The translations under genes were made by a program, and so were the position numbers. The notes under the pieces were generated by a model, which was not told where the DNA came from, did not search any database, and worked only from the letters and a program-made list of their open reading frames with translations. Of a DNA stretch of 64,000 nucleotides, positions 41,598-49,408 are shown in pieces (positions within the stretch are counted from its first letter, which is position 1; each line of letters starts with the position of its first letter). This stretch comes from Blastococcus sp. URHD0036 (GTDB taxonomy: Bacteria > Actinomycetota > Actinomycetes > Mycobacteriales > Geodermatophilaceae): NCBI RefSeq assembly GCF_000701365.1, contig NZ_JNIK01000016.1, positions 124,001-188,000 of the forward strand, read 5' to 3'.

Positions 41598-43118
41598 GTG
41601 ACGGCCCCCGCCCCCGCCGGCGCCCGCGCCCTCCCGGCCTGGATCGCGGCCGGCCTGACGTTCCTGTGCTCCGGCGCCGTGCTGGTGCTGGAGATCGCCG
41701 GACTCCGGCTGATCGCCCCCTACGTCGGCATCACCCTGCAGACCAACACCGCGGTCATCGGGTTCGCCCTCGCCGCCATCGCCGTCGGGGCCTGGGCGGG
41801 CGGCACCCTCGCCGACCGGGTGGACCCCCGCCGGCTCATCCCGCCCCTGGTGGTGGCCGGGGGAGCGCTGGTGGTCGCGGTGCTCCCGCTGGTGCGGTTC
41901 ACCGGGGAGGCGTTCAGCGGAGCCGACGCCGGGAGCGTGCTGCTGCTGGCCTTCGTCGCGATCGTCGTCCCGGCGGCGCTGCTGTCCGCGGTCCCGCCGA
42001 TGGTCGTGAAGCTGCAGCTGGCCAGCCTCGACGAGACCGGCGTCGTCGTCGGCCGGCTCTCCGGGATCGGCACGCTCGGCGGCATCGCGGCGACCTTCCT
42101 CACCGGCTTCGTGCTGGTCGCGGTGTTCCCGACGAGCGGCATCCTCGTCGGCACCGGCCTGGTCACCGTCGTCGCCGGGGTGGCGGCCGCGGTGTACCTG
42201 CGGCGGACGGGCGAGGGGGCCGGCCGGCTGCCGGTGGCCCTGCTGGTGCTCGCCGTCGCCGGGACCCTCCTGGCCGCGCTCGCACCCTCGCCCTGCGAGG
42301 AGGAGACCTCCTACCACTGCGCGCGGGTGGAGGCCGACCCCGAGCGGCCGTCCGGCCGGCTGCTGCTGCTCGACACGCTGCGGCACTCCTACGTCGACCT
42401 CGACGACCCGACGCACCTGGAGTTCGAGTACGTGCGGGCCATCGCATCGGTGACCGACGTCGTCGCGCCGGCGGCGGAGCCGATCTCCGCGCTGCACCTC
42501 GGCGGCGGCGGCCTCACGGTCCCGCGCTACCTCGCGCACGCGCGGCCGGGCACCGAGAGCCTGGTGCTGGAGGTGGACCCGGGGGTGGTCGACATCGACC
42601 GGGAGCAGCTAGGCCTGGAGACGTCCGACGAGCTGCGGGTGCGGGTCGTCGACGCGCGGATCGGGCTGGCCGACGAGCCGGCCGGCGGGCGCGACCTGGT
42701 GGTCGGCGACGCCTTCGGCGGTCTGTCGGTGCCCTGGCAGCTGACCACGCGGGAGGCGCTGGAGGAGATCGACGCGGCGCTCACCGACGACGGCGTGTAC
42801 GTGGTCAACCTCATCGACCACCCGCCGCTGGACTTCGTCCGCGCGGAGCTGGCCACCCTGCGCGCCGTCTTCCCGCACGTCCTGCTGCTGGCGCGCGCCC
42901 CCGTGCTCGCCGGGGAGGACGGCGGCAACGTCGTCGCGGTCGCCTCGCGGCGGACGCTCCCGGTCGAGGCGATCACCGACGCGCTGCCGGAGCGCGACCT
43001 GGCCTGGCAGGTGGCCGAGGGCGCGGAACTCGACGCGTTCGTCGGCGACGCCCGGGTGCTCACCGACGACGAGGCGCCGGTGGACCAGCTGCTGACGCCC
43101 TACGGCGCCGCGGACTAG
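41598..43118 (+). CDS. Fused MFS/spermidine synthase-like membrane protein
   Basis: 506 residues. N-terminal half has about seven membrane helices (FLCSGAVLVLEIAGLRLIAPY, GFALAAIAVGAWAGG and others). The C-terminal half is a Rossmann methyltransferase-like spermidine-synthase domain (ALHLGGGGLTVPRYLA, LEVDPGVVDIDREQL, DLVVGDAFGGLSVPWQLTT). The usual polyamine-binding Asp (GGGDG) is altered to GGGGL, so aminopropyl transfer is doubtful. The stop shares CTAG with the convergent ybaK gene. Confidence 0.85.
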   Translation: MTAPAPAGARALPAWIAAGLTFLCSGAVLVLEIAGLRLIAPYVGITLQTNTAVIGFALAAIAVGAWAGGTLADRVDPRRLIPPLVVAGGALVVAVLPLVRFTGEAFSGADAGSVLLLAFVAIVVPAALLSAVPPMVVKLQLASLDETGVVVGRLSGIGTLGGIAATFLTGFVLVAVFPTSGILVGTGLVTVVAGVAAAVYLRRTGEGAGRLPVALLVLAVAGTLLAALAPSPCEEETSYHCARVEADPERPSGRLLLLDTLRHSYVDLDDPTHLEFEYVRAIASVTDVVAPAAEPISALHLGGGGLTVPRYLAHARPGTESLVLEVDPGVVDIDREQLGLETSDELRVRVVDARIGLADEPAGGRDLVVGDAFGGLSVPWQLTTREALEEIDAALTDDGVYVVNLIDHPPLDFVRAELATLRAVFPHVLLLARAPVLAGEDGGNVVAVASRRTLPVEAITDALPERDLAWQVAEGAELDAFVGDARVLTDDEAPVDQLLTPYGAAD

Positions 43119-43588
43119 CGCCCGACGGGAGCGGTGCGGGCGCGGGTGAGCCGGACCAGGTCGGCCGGCGGCAGCTCCACCTGGAGCCCCCGGCGGCCGG
43201 CGCTCACCAGCACCGTGGGGAAGGCCAGCGCGGAGTCGTCGACCACCGTCGGCAGCGCCTTGCGCTGACCCAGCGGGCTGATCCCGCCGAGCACGTAGCC
43301 GGTGGTGCGCTCGGCGTCGGCGGGGTCGGCCATCGCGGCCTTCCGCCCGCCCACGGCGGCGGCCAGCGCCTTGAGGTCGAGGGTCGTCGCCACCGGGACG
43401 ACGGCGACGGTCAGCACCCCGTCGACCCGGGTGACCAGCGTCTTGAACACCTGGCGCGGATCGGACCCCAGCGCGGCGACCGCGGCCTCGCCGTGCCCCT
43501 GGTCGGACGGGTGCTCGGGGTCGTACGGGTGCAGGGTGTGCGCCACCCGCGCCTTCTCCAGGACCCGGACCGCGGGGGTGGCCGCCAC
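43115..43588 (-). CDS. ybaK: Cys-tRNA(Pro) deacylase YbaK
   Basis: 157 residues, YbaK/EbsC editing domain. Visible: [25 protein letters not shown] with the catalytic Lys, [20 protein letters not shown], and [16 protein letters not shown], the substrate loop of the Cys-tRNA(Pro) branch. Removes cysteine mischarged on tRNA-Pro. GTG start; TAGGCT 8 nt upstream suggests a leaderless transcript. Confidence 0.92.
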   Translation of the reverse strand: MAATPAVRVLEKARVAHTLHPYDPEHPSDQGHGEAAVAALGSDPRQVFKTLVTRVDGVLTVAVVPVATTLDLKALAAAVGGRKAAMADPADAERTTGYVLGGISPLGQRKALPTVVDDSALAFPTVLVSAGRRGLQVELPPADLVRLTRARTAPVGR

Positions 43589-43655
43589 GTCGCGGGAGCC
43601 TAGCGAGGGGTCTCTCGAGGGCCGGCAGCCGTCCGGCGCGGGTTTCCCGGCGGCC

Positions 43656-43683
43656 GGGAATCGGGATCCCGCCCGCTCGGTTG
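43656..43683 (+). promoter_or_regulatory. Autoregulatory sigma-R promoter
   Basis: GGGAAT (43656-43661), exactly 18 nt, GTTG (43680-43683). A full match to the SigR/SigH consensus, about 155 nt before the sigR start. A second box TAGGAT (43783-43788) could give a basal promoter. Confidence 0.85.
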
Positions 43684-43835
43684 CACCGGCCGTGAGCAGC
43701 ACCCTCCCGACCGCCCGTGCCCGGGCCGGCGCCGGTCCCGCCCTGCACCGCCGTCCGCCGGGCCGCCCCGATGCCGCGCGACTAGGATCGTCCGAGGTGA
43801 CACCCCGCGTCCGGGGTGCGCAGAGAGGACGGTCG

Positions 43836-44549
43836 GTGGCCCAGGAGCCAACGAGCACGGAGCCCACGAGCACGCCGCTGGACGGAGCCGGTGCTCCCGT
43901 CGTCGGCGCTCCCGTCGAGGTACCCGACGCCCGCGAGGGTGGCAGCCGCACCGAGGTCGCCGAGACCCGCGCCGAGCGTGACGCCCGCTTCGAGCGCGAC
44001 GCCCTGCCGTACCTCGACCAGCTGTACCCGGCCGCGCTGCGGATGACCCGGAACCCGGCCGACGCCGAGGACCTGGTCCAGGAGACGTTCGTGAAGGCCT
44101 ACTCGGCCTTCCACCAGTTCGCCGAGGGCACCAACCTCAAGGCCTGGCTGTACCGGATCCTGACCAACACCTACATCAACAGCTACCGCAAGAAGCAGCG
44201 GCAGCCGCAGCAGTACCCGACCGACGAGATCCAGGACTGGCAGCTCTACGCCGCCGAGGAGCACAGCTCCAGCGGTCTGCGGTCGGCCGAGATCGAGGCG
44301 CTGGACCACCTGCCGGACTCCGACATCAAGGAGGCCCTGCAGCAGCTGCCCGAGGACTTCCGGCTCGCGGTCTACCTGGCCGACGTCGAGGGCTTCGCCT
44401 ACAAGGAGATCGCCGAGATCATGGGCACGCCCATCGGCACGGTGATGTCCCGCCTGCACCGCGGCCGCCGGGGGCTGCAGAAGCTGCTGGCCGACTACGC
44501 CCGCGAGCGGGGCTTCGTCCGGGCCGGTGCCGGGGAGGAGCAGTCGTGA
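43836..44549 (+). CDS. sigR: Redox-stress sigma factor SigR/SigH (ECF)
   Basis: 237 residues. ECF12-type sigma: region 2 ([46 protein letters not shown]) and region 4 ([44 protein letters not shown]). The GTG at 43836 has AGAGGA 8 nt upstream; an in-frame GTG at 43797 would add 13 residues. Transcribes thiol-oxidative stress genes (thioredoxin, mycothiol). The stop overlaps rsrA (GTGA). Confidence 0.95.
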   Translation: MAQEPTSTEPTSTPLDGAGAPVVGAPVEVPDAREGGSRTEVAETRAERDARFERDALPYLDQLYPAALRMTRNPADAEDLVQETFVKAYSAFHQFAEGTNLKAWLYRILTNTYINSYRKKQRQPQQYPTDEIQDWQLYAAEEHSSSGLRSAEIEALDHLPDSDIKEALQQLPEDFRLAVYLADVEGFAYKEIAEIMGTPIGTVMSRLHRGRRGLQKLLADYARERGFVRAGAGEEQS

Positions 44550-44902
44550 GCGATCACGCCGGGCACGGGCACGAGGACCCCATCGGGATCAACTCCTGCG
44601 ACGACGTCCTGACCCACGTCTTCGAGTTCCTCGACCACGAGACGAACGACGCCCGCCGGGCGGTCATCGCCGAGCACCTCGAGGACTGCTCGCCGTGTCT
44701 GCGGCAGTTCGGCATCGAGCAGGAGTTCAAGGCGCTGGTCCGCCGCCGCTGCGGGGGCGACCAGCCGCCGGTCGGGCTGCGCGACCGGATCAAGACCCAG
44801 CTGACCACCGTCTCCTTCGAGGAGGACGGCACCACGGTCAGCGTCGAGCGGGTGACGACCGAGATCATCACCGAGCGGAGCGGCGAGCGCCCCACCGCCT
44901 GA
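44546..44902 (+). CDS. rsrA: Zinc anti-sigma factor RsrA/RshA
   Basis: 118 residues. ZAS motif H44-LED-C48-SP-C51 plus C18 gives the redox switch that releases sigma-R on disulfide formation. The N-terminal 17 residues are His/Gly-rich. GTG coupled to sigR by GTGA. The C-terminal acidic and Thr-rich tail is longer than in many RsrA proteins. Confidence 0.93.
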   Translation: MSDHAGHGHEDPIGINSCDDVLTHVFEFLDHETNDARRAVIAEHLEDCSPCLRQFGIEQEFKALVRRRCGGDQPPVGLRDRIKTQLTTVSFEEDGTTVSVERVTTEIITERSGERPTA

Positions 44903-44929
44903 GCGGCGGGGCGCTCCCGCGCTCAGGCG
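44896..44929. terminator. Bidirectional terminator rsrA / bL37
   Basis: CGCCTGAGC (44896-44904) pairs with GCTCAGGCG (44921-44929). The stem includes the stop codons of both convergent genes. Confidence 0.75.
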
Positions 44930-44997
44930 TTGGGCCGCTTGCCGTGGTTGGCCTTGCTGCCCTTGCGGGAGCGGCGCTTGCGTCCACGCTTGGACAT
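44923..44997 (-). CDS. 50S ribosomal protein bL37
   Basis: 24 residues, ending SKANHGKRPNA, which matches the actinobacterial ribosomal protein bL37 (24 aa in mycobacteria). Strongly basic start MSKRGRKRRSRKG. ATG with AAGGAGG 7 nt upstream. Too short for most ORF finders. It is convergent with rsrA, as in mycobacteria. Confidence 0.9.
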   Translation of the reverse strand: MSKRGRKRRSRKGSKANHGKRPNA

Positions 44998-45192
44998 CGC
45001 TGCCCTCCTTTCCCTGGTCGGTGGAGGAGACGCCCGGCCGGACGCCTCGGTCGGACGGGTGCATCCGGGAGCCGGGTGTGCAGGCTCCCGGCGGACCCGC
45101 CAAGCTGACCTCACAAGCCTCTCACGCCCGGAGCGACCGACTCCGACGGGCGGAGAGGGTGGCGACACCGGAACCCGGGGGAGGAGCCAGGA

Positions 45193-46248
45193 GTGGCCCA
45201 GCTGGGGATCGAGAGCGTGCTCGTGGCCGGACGCGGTCCCGCGGCGTGCGCGGTCATCGCGGCGTGCTCGCGGCTGGAGGTCAAGGCCGTCGCCGTCCAC
45301 TCGGAGACCGAGCGCCACGCGCTGCACGTCCGCCTCGCCGACGACGCCGTCCTGCTCGGCCCCGCGCCCGCGTCGGAGTCCTACCTCGCCGTCGACCGGA
45401 TCGTGGAGGCCGCCCGGCGCAGCGGTGTCTCCGCCGTCCTCCCCGTCCCCCCGGCGCTGGCGGGCAACGCCCGGCTGGCCGGAGCGGTCGTGGCCTCCGG
45501 TCTCACCTGGGTCGGCCCCGAGGCCGCGGTCCTGGAGCGGCTGGGCGGGGACGGCGTGGAGCCGGCCAGCGAGCAGGGGCTCCTGGCCTGGGTGACCGAC
45601 GAGGGCCTGCGCTGCGTGACGCCGGTGACCCGCGACCGCGCCGCCGGCATCGCCCGGGTCTCCTGGACGGCGGCGCAGACGCCGCAGCAGCCGTGGCCGC
45701 TGCCCGCGACCGCGCGCCGGCTGGTCGAGGTGGGGTGGCGGGGACTGGTCACCGTCGGCGTGGCCCCGGACGGCGAGCTGGCCGAGGTGGCCGCCGGCTT
45801 CTCCCTCGACATGGCGGTGCTGGAACGGGCCCACGGAGTCGACGCCGTCGAGCTGGCGCTGCGCAGCGCCGCGGGCACGGCCGGGAAGCTGCCGACCCCC
45901 GCGGGGCCGGCGCGGGCCGCCGTCGCCGTCCAGCTCCGCTCCACCCTCGCGCCGGGACGGGCCGGGCGGATCACCGGACGCCTGCCCGGTCCCGGCCGGC
46001 TGCGCGGCGGGGACCCGGCGGTGGAACTGGTGGCGTCCCGCGGCTACGAGCCGGGGGACCGCCTCGACGGCTGGTACGACGCGCTGCTGGCCACGGTCAG
46101 CGCGGGCGCGGCCGACGTCCCGGCGGCCGCCCGCGCGGTGAGCGACGCGCTCACCGGCCTGGGCGAGACCGGCGTGCCGCACGACGGCGGCGAGGTGTGC
46201 GCGGTCCTCGAGCGGCTCGCCTCCGGACACCCCGAGCCCGGCGCCTGA
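45193..46248 (+). CDS. Biotin-carboxylase-like protein lacking an obvious ATP-grasp domain
   Basis: 351 residues. N-terminal 110 residues resemble the preATP-grasp domain of biotin carboxylase (SVLVAGRGPAACAVIAACSR, ADDAVLLGPAPASESYLAVDRIVEAARR, LTWVGPEAAVLERLG). Beyond it the ATP-grasp motifs (Lys, Gly-rich loop, catalytic ExR) are not recognisable, although segments such as VEVGWRGLVTVGVAPDG and ALRSAAG keep a carboxylase flavour. GTG start with GAGGAG upstream. It is followed by a separate biotinyl carrier gene, which suggests a degenerated or specialised carboxylase-derived protein. Function unknown. Confidence 0.6.
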   Translation: MAQLGIESVLVAGRGPAACAVIAACSRLEVKAVAVHSETERHALHVRLADDAVLLGPAPASESYLAVDRIVEAARRSGVSAVLPVPPALAGNARLAGAVVASGLTWVGPEAAVLERLGGDGVEPASEQGLLAWVTDEGLRCVTPVTRDRAAGIARVSWTAAQTPQQPWPLPATARRLVEVGWRGLVTVGVAPDGELAEVAAGFSLDMAVLERAHGVDAVELALRSAAGTAGKLPTPAGPARAAVAVQLRSTLAPGRAGRITGRLPGPGRLRGGDPAVELVASRGYEPGDRLDGWYDALLATVSAGAADVPAAARAVSDALTGLGETGVPHDGGEVCAVLERLASGHPEPGA

Positions 46249-46315
46249 CGGTCCGCCCCGACCGCGGCAGGTGATTGGATGACCACCGCCGGGGGTCGAG
46301 GTGGGGGAGGTGTCG

Positions 46316-46540
46316 GTGGCGGTCGAGGAGATCCACGCCGAGATGGTGTCCAGCGTGTGGAAGGTGCTGGTGGCGCCCGGTTCGCCGGTCGCCGCGGGCG
46401 ACACGCTGGTGATCCTGGAGTCGATGAAGATGGAGATCCCGGTCCTCACCGAGCAGGCGGGCACCGTCACCGAGCTGCACGTGGTCGAGGGCGAGGTGCT
46501 CCAGGAGGGCGACCTCATCGCCACCGTCGAGGGCGGCTGA
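46316..46540 (+). CDS. Small biotin/lipoyl carrier protein (TB7.3-like)
   Basis: 74 residues. A single biotinyl domain: biotin lysine in LESMKMEIPV, flanked by VEEIHAEMVSSVWKVLVAPG and GTVTELHVVEGEVLQEGDLIATV. The GTG at 46316 lies 5 nt behind GGGGGAGG and gives the length of M. tuberculosis TB7.3 (Rv3221c), which also sits near sigH, rshA and pdtaS. Carrier without a fused carboxylase; partner unknown. Confidence 0.9.
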   Translation: MAVEEIHAEMVSSVWKVLVAPGSPVAAGDTLVILESMKMEIPVLTEQAGTVTELHVVEGEVLQEGDLIATVEGG

Positions 46541-46543
46541 CGG

Positions 46544-47038
46544 TCACAGCTCCAGCGTGTAGACCCGCAGGTCGACCCCGGGCACCGGGGACCAGTCGCG
46601 CTCGGGCAGCCGGCGGAAGCCCAGCCGCTCGTAGAGCCGGTGCGCGGCGGTCATCCGCGGGTCGGTGGAGAGCACCATCGTGGCCTTCCCGGCGGCCCGG
46701 GCGCGGTCCAGGCAGGTCCTGACCAGCGCCTCGCCGACGCCGGCCCCGCGCGCCGCCGGGTCGACCACGAGCATGCGGAAGGCGGCCTCGGCCGGCCCGG
46801 CGGTGATCTCGCCGAAGTCGCCGTCCAGCACGAGCGCCACGCTGCCCACCACGCGACCGCCCAGCCGGGCGACCAGCAGTTGCGAGCGGCCGGCCCGGCC
46901 CTCGACGTCGGCCAGCTGGGTCAGGTACTCGGCCGAGGAGAGCTCCTCGTCGCGGTAGACGCCGACGGTCAGCTCGCGGATGCGCTCGAAGTCGGCAGGG
47001 GTGGCGGCCTCGACGACGGGCTCGGCGGTGCGGGTCAC
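46544..47038 (-). CDS. GNAT family N-acetyltransferase
   Basis: 164 residues. Acetyl-CoA motif VDPAARGAGVGEALVRTCLD (RGxGxG) with AHRLYERLGFRRLPERDW at the C-terminus. Substrate unknown. Convergent with the biotinyl carrier, divergent from pdtaS; the 44 nt between GNAT and pdtaS holds both promoters. Confidence 0.88.
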   Translation of the reverse strand: MTRTAEPVVEAATPADFERIRELTVGVYRDEELSSAEYLTQLADVEGRAGRSQLLVARLGGRVVGSVALVLDGDFGEITAGPAEAAFRMLVVDPAARGAGVGEALVRTCLDRARAAGKATMVLSTDPRMTAAHRLYERLGFRRLPERDWSPVPGVDLRVYTLEL

Positions 47039-47082
47039 GGCTCCCGAGGCTAGGCGGGCGTCGGCATAGGCTCGCGGCCACC

Positions 47083-48567
47083 ATGAGCAGCCTCTCCGAC
47101 CGCCTCACCCGTGCCGCGGCCAGCTCTCCGTCGCTGGTCGACCACGTCCGCCGGCTGCTCGCCGACTGGCAGCTGCTGGCCGACCTCTCCTTCGCCGACC
47201 TCACGCTGTGGGTGCCGCTGGAGAGCGGCGTCTGGTGGTGCGTGGCGCAGGTGCGCCCGCTCACCGCGCCGACCAGCCAGCCCGACGACCTGGTCGGCAG
47301 CGAGCTCGGCGGTGCCGACGCCGAGCCGTTCGCCGTCGCGCACCGGGAGGCGCGGCCGGTCACCGAGGGGGAGCCGGACTGGTCCGGGGCCGCGCCGCGT
47401 CGCCGCGAGGTCATCCCGGTGCGCCACGACGGGACGGTCGTCGCCGTGCTCGCCCGGGACACGAACCTGGCGGTCACCCGCTCGCCGTCGACGCTGGAGC
47501 TCACCTACCTCGACATCGCCGCGGACCTGTGCCTGATGGTGTCGGCCGGCACCTTCCCGCCGCCGAAGGTGCTCGACGCGGAGATCAGCCCGCGGGTCGG
47601 TGACGGGCTGGTGCGCCTGGACGACGCGGGTCGCGCCGTCTACGCCAGCCCCAACGCCCTCTCGGCCTACCGCCGGATCGGGGTGACCGGCGACGTCGTC
47701 GGTGCCGACCTCGCCCGGCTCAGCCGGGAGGTGGCCGTCGAGCGCGTGGCCGGCGAGGCGGTCGCGGCCGGCATCCGGGCCGCCGTCGCCGGGCGGTTCC
47801 CCGAGCCGATGGACCTCGAGGGGATCAGCGCGACGCTCCTGGTCCGCGCCCTGCCGCTGCAGGCCCCCGGCGGGGAGGCGGGCGCGCTGGTGCTGGTCCG
47901 CGACGTCACCGACGTCCGCCGTCGCGACCGGGCGCTGCTCACCAAGGACGCCACGATCCGCGAGATCCACCACCGGGTGAAGAACAACCTGCAGACGGTG
48001 GCGGCGCTGCTGCGGCTGCAGGCGCGGCGCATGACCGAGCCCGCCGCACGCGCCGCGCTGGAGGAGTCGGTACGCCGGGTCGCCTCGATCGCGATCGTGC
48101 ACGAGACGCTGGCCGGCAGCCGGGAGGACGTCGTCGACGTCGACGACGTCCTGGACCAGGTGCTGCCGATGCTCGGGGACCTCGCCTCGATCGGCCCCGC
48201 CGCCCGGACGCGGCGCACCGGCGGCTTCGGTGAGCTGCCGGCCGCGGCGGCGACCCCGCTGGTGCTCGCGGTCACCGAGCTGCTGCACAACGCCGCCGAG
48301 CACGCCTTCCCCGACGGCGAGACCGGGACCATCGAGCTGCATGCCGACCGGTCCGGCGACGACCTCGTCGTGCGGGTCCGCGACGACGGCCGGGGGCTGC
48401 CGGCCGGCTTCGACCCGGCGGCCAGCGACGGGCTCGGTCTGCAGATCGTGCGCACGCTGGTCACCAGCGAGCTCGGCGGCGGGCTGTCGATGGGACCCCC
48501 GGCCGACGGTGGTCCCGGCACCGAGGTGGTGCTGGAGCTCCCCGGAGCGGGCCGCCACCGCCGCTGA
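47083..48567 (+). CDS. pdtaS: Sensor histidine kinase PdtaS
   Basis: 494 residues. N-terminal GAF-like domain (LADLSFADLTLWVPLESGVWW), PAS-like domain (ISPRVGDGLVRLDDAGRAVYASPNA), then HisKA_2 with phospho-His in REIHHRVKNNLQTVAALL, and an HATPase lid (LLHNAAEHAFPDG, VRDDGRGLPAG, GLGLQIVRTLV). Cytosolic, no membrane segment. In mycobacteria it phosphorylates the ANTAR regulator PdtaR. Location next to the TB7.3 and whiB1 genes is as in Rv3219-Rv3221c. Confidence 0.93.
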   Translation: MSSLSDRLTRAAASSPSLVDHVRRLLADWQLLADLSFADLTLWVPLESGVWWCVAQVRPLTAPTSQPDDLVGSELGGADAEPFAVAHREARPVTEGEPDWSGAAPRRREVIPVRHDGTVVAVLARDTNLAVTRSPSTLELTYLDIAADLCLMVSAGTFPPPKVLDAEISPRVGDGLVRLDDAGRAVYASPNALSAYRRIGVTGDVVGADLARLSREVAVERVAGEAVAAGIRAAVAGRFPEPMDLEGISATLLVRALPLQAPGGEAGALVLVRDVTDVRRRDRALLTKDATIREIHHRVKNNLQTVAALLRLQARRMTEPAARAALEESVRRVASIAIVHETLAGSREDVVDVDDVLDQVLPMLGDLASIGPAARTRRTGGFGELPAAAATPLVLAVTELLHNAAEHAFPDGETGTIELHADRSGDDLVVRVRDDGRGLPAGFDPAASDGLGLQIVRTLVTSELGGGLSMGPPADGGPGTEVVLELPGAGRHRR

Positions 48568-48680
48568 CGCCCTCCCCGGTGTCCCGCTCGTGTCCCGGGC
48601 GGTCGGGACGCACCGACCCATGTGGTCGGGTCGCCCCCGGCGCGAGGGTCGCCTCCTCATCCCGATCCGAGGAGGACCCC

Positions 48681-49391
48681 ATGACCACCGCACACCCCGC
48701 CTCGCTCCCGGCGGTCTCGCCGCCGCGGGCGCACACCGCGCACCCGGCCGGTCGCGCCTGGGCCTGGACCGGCCTCGCCGGCGCCGTCGTCGGCGTCCCG
48801 GGCCTGATGGTCACCGGCAACACCTACGACGCCTCGACGGGTGTCGTGGCCGACAACGACGAGCTGCTCGCGGCGGTCGCCGACAGCGCCGGCCTGGTCT
48901 GGGCCCAGCAGGCGGTCTGCGGCGTCGTCGCCGCCTGCTTCCTCGTCTTCGCGGTCGGTCTGCGCCGGTCCCTCGCCCGGCAGGAGCCCGCGAACAGCCT
49001 CGTCCCGGGGCTCGCCGCGGCCGGGGTCGTGGTCACCGCCGCCGCGGTGCTCGTCGGCGGGGGCATCTGCACCGAGCTGTACTGGGCGCTCACCGGCGAC
49101 CAGCCGTTCGACGCCGACACCGTCGGAGCCCACCTGGCGCTGTACAACACGATCCCGTGGCTGTGGGCCGCCCTCGGGGTCTCCGCGGCCGCGGTGGCGC
49201 TCGGCGGCCTGCGGCACGGCTCGGTGGGCCGCCCGACCGCCGTGTTCAGCCTGGTCATGGCGCTGCTGCTCGCGGCGACCCAGGTGTTCCCCGTCCAGTA
49301 CGTCGCGGTGGTCCCCGGCGGCCTGTGGGTCGCCGTCACGGCCCTGACCGCGGCCCTCGGCGCGCGGCAGGACGGAACACGGGCGCGCTGA
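48681..49391 (+). CDS. Polytopic membrane protein (hypothetical)
   Basis: 236 residues with about six membrane helices (AWTGLAGAVVGVPGLMV, GVVAACFLVFAVGL, GLAAAGVVVTAAAVLVGGG, WAALGVSAAAVALGG and others). ATG with GAGGAGGA 5 nt upstream. Not recognised. It is followed after 17 nt by the histidine kinase gene, whose -10 box overlaps the end of this gene, so the two may be functionally linked. Confidence 0.75.
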   Translation: MTTAHPASLPAVSPPRAHTAHPAGRAWAWTGLAGAVVGVPGLMVTGNTYDASTGVVADNDELLAAVADSAGLVWAQQAVCGVVAACFLVFAVGLRRSLARQEPANSLVPGLAAAGVVVTAAAVLVGGGICTELYWALTGDQPFDADTVGAHLALYNTIPWLWAALGVSAAAVALGGLRHGSVGRPTAVFSLVMALLLAATQVFPVQYVAVVPGGLWVAVTALTAALGARQDGTRAR

Positions 49392-49395
49392 GCAC

Positions 49396-49401
49396 TACGG
49401 T
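49396..49401 (+). promoter_or_regulatory. -10 box of leaderless promoter (TACGGT)
   Basis: Ends 7 nt before GTG 49409. Confidence 0.5.
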
Positions 49402-49408
49402 GCCCGCC

